From NCBI GenBank assembly GCA_963718305.1, contig CAVQZG010000010.1, forward strand, positions 558,001-622,000: a DNA stretch of 64,000 bases, given 5' to 3'. The notes beneath the pieces are model-generated. The model saw nothing but the letters and a program-made list of their open reading frames with translations, had not been told where the DNA came from and ran no database searches. Positions 57,936 to 64,000 of the stretch are shown one piece after another. The position numbers were made by a program, and so were the translations under genes. Position 1 is the stretch's first letter. Each line of letters opens with the position of its first letter. The stretch comes from RYN-230 sp963718305. Its GTDB lineage: Bacteria; Actinomycetota; Actinomycetes; Streptosporangiales; Streptosporangiaceae.

Positions 57936-59608
57936 GCGGGCTGCGGGAGATCATCGGGCCGTTCGTGGTCGCGCCACCTGCGGGCATACGGGTGCGGACC
58001 CGGCTGCGCGTGTCGGGCGTTGATGCTGCGGTGCTGCGTGAGGTGGGCGAACACCTGGGTTCGCTGGCGTCGGCTGACCTGGGCACCCGGTGCGCGGAAG
58101 GCAGGCTCGATGCGGGGCAGCAGGCGCGGTCGCGGCGGGTGCGTAAGCAGGAGCTGACCGCGAAGTCGTCCTCCCGCTGGGCCGGGGCGCTGACCCGCAC
58201 CAGTGAGGACGCCTACCAGCTCGCCTGCCGCAACCTGCTGGCTGAACGCGGTTCCCTGGTGGCCCGCATCAGGCGGATCGAGGCCCGGCTGGCGGTGGCG
58301 GCGGGGAAGCGGGCCGGGCGGGTGCGCGGGTACGCGACCGCCGCTGAACGGCACGCCATGACGATCCGCATCCAGGCGTTACGCACCAGGCTGGCCGAAG
58401 CTGAACGGCAGCTGGGCACCGGGCGGGTGAGCGTGTGCCGGGGCGGGAAAGCCTTGCTGCGCACGCGGAACAACCTCGCAGCGGCCGGTCTCAGCGAAAC
58501 CCGGTGGCGCGAGCGGTGGGCCGCGTCCCGGCTGTTCATCACCGCCGACGGGGAGAAGGACAAGACCTGGGGCAACGAAACGATCCGCTGGAACCCGGAC
58601 CAGAACTGGCTGGAGATCAGGCTCCCCGCCCCGCTGGCGGGTCTGGCCAACCGGCCCGGCGCGCGTTACCGGCTGTCCTGCCCGGTGGGGTTCACCTACC
58701 GGGGCGGCGATGTTGCCGTCCAGGCCGCGACCGGGGCCATCCGCTATGACATTTCCCTCGACCCTGCCCGGGGGCGCTGGTACCTTGACGCATCGTGGAA
58801 GACGCCGCCGACCCGGCCGATCACGCTGGCGCAGGCCCGGCAGGGCATCGTCGTCGCGGTGGACCTCAACGCCGGGCACCTCGCCGTGGCGGTACTGGAC
58901 CGCGATGGCAACCGGGTCGGTGTCCCATACACCATCGACCTGCCGCTGGCAGGCCTGCCGTCGGGCACCAGGGACGGGCGGCTGCGCGCCGCGATCACCA
59001 GCATCCTTGCCACCGCCCATGAGCACCGGGCCAGTGCCGTCGTGATCGAGAACCTCGACTTCGCCGACGCCCGACGCCAGGGACGCGAACGCACCGGCAA
59101 CCGGCCCTCACGGGGACGCCGGGGCCGGGCGTTCCGGCACCAGGTCGCTGGCATCCCAACTGCCCGGTTCCGTGACCGGCTCACCCGCATGGCCTGCAAC
59201 ACCGGCATGGCCGTCATCGCGGTGGATCCGGCCTACACCTCCCGCTGGGGAGCGCAGCACTGGCTCGCCTCCATGCGGCAGCACCACCCCCAGCTCACCG
59301 GCCACCACGCGGCAGCGCTGGTGACCGGCAGACGCGGACTCGGCCTCCGGGCTCGCCGGCGTGCGCCAGGGAACCTACCCGCACCAGCGGATGCGGCTGC
59401 GCCCGGAAGGGCTAAGTCAACCCAGGCACGCCCCGGGACCCACCCGCAGACCGGGACCCAGATCAGGAAACCCGCCACCCCGACGGACCGATGGCAGCCA
59501 CCAGGCACTAAGACCAGAAGGCCCCGACAGGCCACGGCAGGCGACCAGGCGACCCAAGACCGTTCGGGACCGCCCACTAAGCAAGACTCGCTCCTGCAAG
59601 GTGACTAG
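57932..59608 (+). CDS. tnpB: TnpB-family RNA-guided nuclease of IS607 element
   Basis: A 558-residue TnpB, ancestor-like to Cas12. RuvC-like active site residues are all seen: Asp in GIVVAVDLNAGHLAVAVLD, Glu in ASAVVIENLDFADARRQGRE, Asp in MAVIAVDPAYTSRWGAQHWL. Between the last two motifs there is no C-x-x-C zinc finger, as in the actinobacterial IS607 TnpB group. The C-terminal 80 residues are Arg/Pro/Thr-rich. In related elements the 3' end also encodes the guide (omega) RNA. GTG 57932 overlaps the tnpA stop. It looks functional. Confidence 0.85.
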   Translation: MSGLREIIGPFVVAPPAGIRVRTRLRVSGVDAAVLREVGEHLGSLASADLGTRCAEGRLDAGQQARSRRVRKQELTAKSSSRWAGALTRTSEDAYQLACRNLLAERGSLVARIRRIEARLAVAAGKRAGRVRGYATAAERHAMTIRIQALRTRLAEAERQLGTGRVSVCRGGKALLRTRNNLAAAGLSETRWRERWAASRLFITADGEKDKTWGNETIRWNPDQNWLEIRLPAPLAGLANRPGARYRLSCPVGFTYRGGDVAVQAATGAIRYDISLDPARGRWYLDASWKTPPTRPITLAQARQGIVVAVDLNAGHLAVAVLDRDGNRVGVPYTIDLPLAGLPSGTRDGRLRAAITSILATAHEHRASAVVIENLDFADARRQGRERTGNRPSRGRRGRAFRHQVAGIPTARFRDRLTRMACNTGMAVIAVDPAYTSRWGAQHWLASMRQHHPQLTGHHAAALVTGRRGLGLRARRRAPGNLPAPADAAAPGRAKSTQARPGTHPQTGTQIRKPATPTDRWQPPGTKTRRPRQATAGDQATQDRSGPPTKQDSLLQGD

Positions 59609-59621
59609 GAACGGTGAGCAG

Positions 59622-60017
59622 ATGGACGCGATATTCGAGCATCCAGTCGATGTCCGGTGGCGCGACGTGGACGCCCTCGGCCACGTCAACCACGCGGTGT
59701 TCCTGACCTACTTCGAGGAAGGCCGGGACGCCTTCTTCAAGCAGACCTTCGGCGGCGAGCCCGATTACGTGGTGGCCCGGCTCGAAGTGGACCTGCGTGC
59801 GGAGGTCCGCTACCCCGAGCAGCGGGTGACGGTGCGCCTGGCGGTAGAGCGCCTGGGCACGACGAGCCTCACCACCCGCGAGACGATCCTGACCCCGGCG
59901 GAGGAGATCGCCGCGGAGGCGCGCGTCGTCACCGTCCGCTGGGATCGCCGGACCCGCAAAGCCCGTCCCGTTCAGCGAGGCCGAACGTGCCCAGCTGACC
60001 GCCGTAATTGAACATTG
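59622..60017 (+). CDS. Acyl-CoA thioesterase (4HBT hotdog fold), frameshifted near 3' end
   Basis: About 131 residues. The hotdog active site is DVRWRDVDALGHVNHAVFLT, with Asp in the position used by 4-hydroxybenzoyl-CoA thioesterase, then YFEEGRDAFFKQTFG and LRAEVRYPEQRVTVRLAVER. In the given frame the end becomes RPVQRGRTCPADRRN, but one fewer C in CCC (59967-59969) gives the usual FSEAERAQLTAVIEH ending at 60017. ATG 59622 lies 13 bases after the tnpB stop, so the IS has landed directly in front of this gene and may affect its expression. Confidence 0.85.
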
Positions 60018-60050
60018 ATCGGTTCTTCTGGCGCACGACCCGCGCTGCGG

Positions 60051-60974
60051 TTATCCGGCCAGGCGGGCTTCGCGCCGCAGCAGCGCGGGCAGTTCCTCCG
60101 GGCTGGGTGACACGCCGCTGAGACCGCGCGCGGTAAACCACCGGGCCACGTTCGCCGCGTCCCGGTCCAGGAATTCCGCGCCACGCGGGTTGGCGATCAC
60201 GTCCACGACCTGCGGCAGGTCGATCATGATCAGCCGGCCCCGGTGGACCATCAGGTTGTACGCGGACAGGTCGCCGTGGGCCAGGCCACCGGCGGCCAGG
60301 ACGACCAGCGCCGATACCAGCTGGTCCCACAGTCCCGCCAGCTCGCGGCCCTCCGGGCGGATCTCGGCGAGCCGGGGGGCGGCGGTGCCGTCGGGCTCGC
60401 CGATGAATTCCAGCAGCAGCTCGGTGCCGAGCACCTGCACCGGGTACGGCACCGGGACACCGAAGCGGTGCAGCTGGACCAGGGCGGCGAACTCGGCGTT
60501 CGCCCACTGCGTGGCGATCATCCGCCGCCCGGCCGCGGTGCGCTGGGCCATCGCGCGGTTGTCCCGGGATTCGCGGACCCGGCGACCCTCCAGGTAGGCG
60601 CTGTCACGCTGGAACATCTTGTGGTCGGCGTCCCGGTAGCGCTTGGCCGCCAGCAGGCAGGAGCGGCCGCCGTCAGGCAGGCCGCGGCGCAGCAGGAAGA
60701 CGTCGGCTTCCTTGCCGGTCTTCAGGATCCCCAGCTCGGTGTCAACCGCGGCCAGGTCGGTGACCAGCCAGGACGGGTAGGGCTTGGGACCCCGCTCGAG
60801 CGGGGCCGACTGGTCCCAGGTGGTCCAGCGGTCTCCCTCGGGCAGCCCGTCGACGGCGTCGAGGGCGTCCAGGGCGGGTAGCGCGCGGCGATGCCGGTTG
60901 CGCTTGGCGAAAGCAGGTTCGTCGTCGTCAAACCGCCACTTGCGGCGGCGGCGGCTGAAGGCTGGATCGGGCAC
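60051..60974 (-). CDS. RIO-family atypical protein kinase (RIO1-like)
   Basis: A 307-residue kinase. RIO features are GILKTGKEADVFLLRRG (ATP loop), LLAAKRYRDADHKMF (Lys), LVQLHRFGVPVPYPVQV, LAHGDLSAYNLMVHRGRLIM (catalytic loop with Asp) and IDLPQVVDVIANPRG (metal-binding Asp). The basic N terminus (SRRRRKWRFDDDEPAFAKRN) is typical. Archaeal and eukaryotic members act in ribosome maturation; the bacterial role is unclear. Convergent with the thioesterase gene. The adjoining gap 60975-61248 shows no gene. Confidence 0.92.
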   Translation of the reverse strand: MPDPAFSRRRRKWRFDDDEPAFAKRNRHRRALPALDALDAVDGLPEGDRWTTWDQSAPLERGPKPYPSWLVTDLAAVDTELGILKTGKEADVFLLRRGLPDGGRSCLLAAKRYRDADHKMFQRDSAYLEGRRVRESRDNRAMAQRTAAGRRMIATQWANAEFAALVQLHRFGVPVPYPVQVLGTELLLEFIGEPDGTAAPRLAEIRPEGRELAGLWDQLVSALVVLAAGGLAHGDLSAYNLMVHRGRLIMIDLPQVVDVIANPRGAEFLDRDAANVARWFTARGLSGVSPSPEELPALLRREARLAG

Positions 60975-61248
60975 GGGTGGTGCTCCTCAGGCAGGCGGTC
61001 AGGGAGGGCAGGCTGAAGTACGCAACGGGCGCAAACATCGTCAGACCCTCCTTCCGCTCGGCCGGCTGATCACCGGCTCTCGGCCTGTGACTTCCGAGGC
61101 TGCCAGCCGCACCCACTCACGGCAACTGAATTTCCGGCCCCCCGCCGATGATGACGCGGCAGAACTAAAGATCTAACGTTCATTTACGGCCTTACCGGCC
61201 TGCTGCTACACGCCGCGTCACGTCGTTCAATGAGGAAGGCTGACCCCC

Positions 61249-62388
61249 GTGGTGGATGTGCAAGGAACCTGCGACGCCCGGTTCGAGCCGGTCCGGGACG
61301 TGCTCGCCGAACAGCTCGACTCGGGCAACGACACGGGCGCGAGCATCGCGGTCAACGTCGACGGCCGGACCGTGGCCGATCTGTGGGGCGGCTGGTGCGA
61401 CGAGGAGCACCGCACGCCGTGGGGCGAGAACACCATCACCAACGTGTGGTCCACCACCAAGACCGTCACCAACCTCGCGGCCCTGATGCTGGCCGACCGG
61501 GGGCTCCTCGACCCGTACGCGCCGGTCGCCAAGTACTGGCCGGAGTTCGCCGAGAACGGCAAGGAGCGCATCGAGGTCCGGCACATCCTCAGCCACACCT
61601 CCGGGGTGTCCGGCTGGGAAGCCCCGTTCACGACCGAGGACATGTATGACACGGAAGCCGCCACCCGCCAGCTGGCCACCCAGGCGCCGTGGTGGGAACC
61701 CGGCACCGCATCGGGTTATCACGCGCAGAACCAGGGCCACCTGGTCGGTGAGCTGGTCCGCCGCCTGACCGGGAAGACGCTGAAGACCTTCGTCGCGCAG
61801 GAGATCGCCGGCCCGCTCGGCGCCGACTTCCAGATCGGCGCGATCGAGGCCGACTGGGGCCGGATCGCGCCGGTCACTCCGCCGCCCCCGCTGCCCTTCG
61901 ACCTGGCCAGCCTGGATCCCGGCAGTCCGGTGTACAAGACCTTCACCGGGCCGGTGGCCGACGCCGCCGCCGCGAACACCCCTGCCTGGCGGCGCGCGGA
62001 ACTGGGCGCGCTGAACGGCCACGGGAACGCCCGCTCGGTCGCCCGCATCCTCCGGGTGCTCGCCCTGGGCGGCGAGGCCGGCGGGGTGCGGCTGCTGTCG
62101 CCGGACGCGATCGGGCTGATCTTCGACGAGCAGAGCCACGGCCCGGACCTCGTGCTCGGCGTCCCGCTGCGCTTCGGGATCGGCTACGCGCTGCCCGAGA
62201 CCGAGACGGTGCCCTACATCCCGCCGGGACGGACCTGCTTCTGGGGCGGATGGGGCGGCTCGGTCATCCTCATGGACCTCGACGCGCGCACCACCATCAG
62301 CTACATGATGAACAAGATGGGACCCGGCATCATCGGCTCGGACCGCTCGGAGGCGTACGTGCGCGCCATCCAGGACTGCCTGGCCTGA
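61249..62388 (+). CDS. Serine hydrolase of the beta-lactamase family (EstB/class C-like)
   Basis: A 379-residue penicillin-binding-protein-fold esterase. The S-x-x-K motif is VWSTTKTVTNLAALML, the Y-x-N-like motif YHAQNQGHLVGELVRRL (Tyr), and the C-terminal segment WGGWGGSVILMDLDARTTI replaces the KTG box with W-G-G, as in EstB-type esterases. No signal peptide, so it is cytoplasmic. GTG 61249 or GTG 61252 starts it. Such enzymes hydrolyse small esters rather than beta-lactams. Confidence 0.9.
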   Translation: MVDVQGTCDARFEPVRDVLAEQLDSGNDTGASIAVNVDGRTVADLWGGWCDEEHRTPWGENTITNVWSTTKTVTNLAALMLADRGLLDPYAPVAKYWPEFAENGKERIEVRHILSHTSGVSGWEAPFTTEDMYDTEAATRQLATQAPWWEPGTASGYHAQNQGHLVGELVRRLTGKTLKTFVAQEIAGPLGADFQIGAIEADWGRIAPVTPPPPLPFDLASLDPGSPVYKTFTGPVADAAAANTPAWRRAELGALNGHGNARSVARILRVLALGGEAGGVRLLSPDAIGLIFDEQSHGPDLVLGVPLRFGIGYALPETETVPYIPPGRTCFWGGWGGSVILMDLDARTTISYMMNKMGPGIIGSDRSEAYVRAIQDCLA

Positions 62389-62419
62389 CCCGAGCCGACC
62401 CGACCTGGGCTGATCTGAT

Positions 62420-62809
62420 CTAGCGGTTCCTGAGGTAGCCGTCGGCGAGCTTGCGTGGCGCGCACGCGAGCCAGCCGTCGGTGATCGCGTCGCGGAGCGG
62501 CTGGTCTGCCACGTCCGGCAACTGGATGAGCACCGCGGAATACCCGTCGAAGTGCGGGATCGTGAAGAAGGGACCCGGGTTCGCGGCGAGCACGGCCTCC
62601 TTCTCGCCGAGGTCCTCGACGCGGACCGCGAGAATGGGCCCCTCCGGCGGGGTCTGGTCGCCGAACCGCCGCAGGTCGGCCTTACTGAACGGCCGTTCCC
62701 ACGCGAACGCCTTCCCGGCCACGGACCACGTCCGGTTCCCGTGCCGCTGATTCTCAGTGACCTCGGGCAACTCCGCGGCCATCCGGGCTACGTCGTCGAT
62801 AGTCGCCAC
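62420..62809 (-). CDS. MmcQ/YjbR-family protein
   Basis: A 129-residue DNA-binding-like fold protein (YjbR superfamily). TIDDVARMAAELPEVTENQR, HGNRTWSVAGKAFAWERPFS and FDGYSAVLIQLPDVADQPLR, DAITDGWLACAPRKLADGYL fit the family along its full length. Role unknown. Convergent with the serine hydrolase; the FAD oxidoreductase ends 42 bases upstream on the same strand. Confidence 0.9.
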   Translation of the reverse strand: MATIDDVARMAAELPEVTENQRHGNRTWSVAGKAFAWERPFSKADLRRFGDQTPPEGPILAVRVEDLGEKEAVLAANPGPFFTIPHFDGYSAVLIQLPDVADQPLRDAITDGWLACAPRKLADGYLRNR

Positions 62810-62850
62810 GGCTCTAAATTACCGGCGCCGCAGGTTACTGGCATCGCAGG

Positions 62851-63960
62851 CTACTGGCGCAGCGGATCGAACGGCGCGAGGTCGAGGCCCGGGTCCAGGC
62901 CGAGGGCGGCCCGGGCGGCGATGCCGCCGGCGTGCGGCCCCATGGTCAGCCCCTCCGCCCCCAGGCCGGTGGCCACGATCAGCCCGGCCGCGCCGGGCAC
63001 CGGGCCCAGCAGCGGACGGTCGCCGGGAGCCGCCGGGCGGAACCCCACCCGGGTTTCCAGGTACGTGGCGGACCCGAGGCCGGGGGCTACGGTCAGGGCC
63101 TCCGCCAGTACCTCCGACAAGCCGGCTGCCGTCACCCGGTGATCAAAACCGGAGCCCGGTTCCCGGGTCGCGCCGACGACCACCCGGGAGCCCTCGAAGG
63201 AGAGCAGGTAGTGGCCGCTGCCGACGGGCAGGACCACCGGCCAGTGACGCGTGTCCACCGATCCGAGCGAGAGGTGCACGATCTGGCCGCGCTGCGGGGT
63301 GACCCGCACCACGGCACCGGCCGGCTCCACGAACGACGGCGTCCAGGCGCCGGTCGCCGCGACGACCGCGTCCGCCTCGACCAGTTCCCTGCCCGCCAGC
63401 ACGCCGGCGGCGCGCCCGGCCCGGCAGACGAGCGCCGCGTCGCCGGTCCGGATCGTGGCCCCTTTCCGGCACGCCGCCCTGACCAGGGCGTCCCGGAGCT
63501 TCCGCCCGTCCACCCGGGCCGCGCCCGGGATGTACAGCGCGGGCATGCGCGGTCGCAACGGCGGGAACAGGCGCTGGACGGCGGGGCCGGTGACGACCTG
63601 GACGTCCCCCATCTCGGGGTGCCCGGCCCGCCGGGCCTCGAGCCTGGCCCGGACCGGCTCCAGCTCATCCTCACGGTCGGCCACGACGATCGCGCCGGGC
63701 TGACGGTAGGAGATATCCGTCTCACCAAGGTCCGCGAGCTCGGCCACCAGCGCGGGATAGGCCCGCGCCGCGGCACAGGCGAAGGCGTATGCCCCGGGTT
63801 CGTCCAGGCCGGCGGTCCAGGGGCAGATGATTCCCGCGCCGGCCGCGGTCGCCTGGCCGGGCCACCCCGCATCGATGAGGGTGACCTCCGCCCCCAGGCT
63901 GCTCGCCGCGTAGGCACAGGCACTTCCCACGATTCCGGCGCCCACCACGACCAGCCGCAT
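62851..63960 (-). CDS. DAO-family FAD-dependent oxidoreductase
   Basis: A 369-residue flavoenzyme of the D-amino-acid oxidase/glycine oxidase family. Dinucleotide motif MRLVVVGAGIVGSACAYAAS, substrate-side RQPGAIVVADREDELEPVRA, GRELVEADAVVAATGAWTPS, VRVTPQRGQIVHLSLGS and the C-terminal FAD loop IVATGLGAEGLTMGPHAGGI. DadA- or ThiO-like amine oxidation is likely; the exact substrate cannot be read. Aggag precedes ATG 63960. The final 40 bases of the window (63961-64000) show no gene. Confidence 0.92.
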   Translation of the reverse strand: MRLVVVGAGIVGSACAYAASSLGAEVTLIDAGWPGQATAAGAGIICPWTAGLDEPGAYAFACAAARAYPALVAELADLGETDISYRQPGAIVVADREDELEPVRARLEARRAGHPEMGDVQVVTGPAVQRLFPPLRPRMPALYIPGAARVDGRKLRDALVRAACRKGATIRTGDAALVCRAGRAAGVLAGRELVEADAVVAATGAWTPSFVEPAGAVVRVTPQRGQIVHLSLGSVDTRHWPVVLPVGSGHYLLSFEGSRVVVGATREPGSGFDHRVTAAGLSEVLAEALTVAPGLGSATYLETRVGFRPAAPGDRPLLGPVPGAAGLIVATGLGAEGLTMGPHAGGIAARAALGLDPGLDLAPFDPLRQ

Positions 63961-64000
63961 GCGGTTCTCCTCCCGGAACGATCTCCACCGGGAATCCTCC

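Larger units (their letters stand above)
57280..59612 (+). mobile_element. IS607-family insertion sequence (tnpA-tnpB)
   Basis: A serine-recombinase/TnpB gene pair with overlapping ends, the defining arrangement of IS607. Boundaries are approximate: the left end lies between the GNAT hairpin and the tnpA start, the right end between the tnpB stop (59608) and the thioesterase start (59622). IS607 elements generate no target duplication, so none is expected. TnpB appears intact; the recombinase frame is broken, so autonomous movement is doubtful if that break is real. Confidence 0.8.

Noticed and set aside
1..64000. CRISPR array, tRNA or rRNA genes, prophage or plasmid modules
   Set aside because: No regularly spaced repeats, no cloverleaf-like sequence with a CCA-end arm, and no phage structural or replication genes were seen; the only mobile element recognised is the IS607-type unit.

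Overview
The window is GC-rich throughout (roughly 70%) and reads as chromosomal DNA of a soil actinomycete. The support is mycothiol-type DinB/MDMPI enzymes, F420-type LLM and PPOX oxidoreductases, a DUF397 protein, LuxR/LAL and NarL-type regulators, heavy use of GTG starts and stop-start overlaps of the ATGA or GTGA kind. I cannot name the species. No rRNA, tRNA, CRISPR array or phage module was recognised.

Layout. 1-3.4 kb: a 5'-truncated sedolisin-type S53 peptidase and a zinc-ribbon membrane protein. 3.4-10.1 kb: mixed metabolic genes (DUF72, DinB, NTF2-like, flavin amine oxidase, GH79-like hydrolase, DUF2332, DUF6918, DUF3040). 10.3-15.3 kb: a LAL-type LuxR regulator and a membrane Ser/Thr kinase. 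15.4-19.1 kb: a four-gene ABC exporter/two-component operon. 19.3-32.9 kb: housekeeping and accessory singletons, including dtd and proS, plus a short GntR gene paired with a small lower-GC gene. 33-35.5 kb: a class F sortase divergent from its probable cell-wall substrate, beside a low-GC membrane protein. 36.9-39.1 kb: decayed gene remnants.

39.1-45.5 kb is the centrepiece. It is a minus-strand operon for a group 2 (toluene-4-monooxygenase/alkene monooxygenase type) soluble diiron monooxygenase. In transcription order it encodes a DJ-1/PfpI protein, two NTF2-like proteins, the hydroxylase alpha subunit, gamma subunit, effector protein, beta subunit, Rieske ferredoxin, and a protein that appears to join a ribosomal-uL22-like domain to a MIP18/DUF59 iron-sulfur assembly domain. 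No oxidoreductase (TmoF-like) gene is present in the window. An AraC-family gene is divergent from the operon and is the likely regulator. The alpha subunit keeps every diiron ligand at the TmoA residue numbers, so the enzyme looks functional. The Rieske ferredoxin would take electrons from a reductase encoded elsewhere, and the uL22-MIP18 protein is a candidate dedicated metallocentre maturation factor.

46-57 kb holds regulators with visible operator-like repeats (ArsR, MmyB-like HTH), a UbiB-family kinase, MFS and SDR genes, acetyltransferases and a potassium-channel relic. 57.3-59.6 kb is an IS607-type element with an intact TnpB and a frame-broken serine recombinase. 59.6-64 kb carries a thioesterase, a RIO kinase, a beta-lactamase-fold hydrolase, a YjbR-like protein and a FAD oxidoreductase.

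A caution for all users: at least eight genes are broken by one missing or extra base in a short G or C run, yet both halves are well conserved. This pattern suggests base-level sequence error rather than real gene decay. I annotate these as single genes with a stated frameshift.
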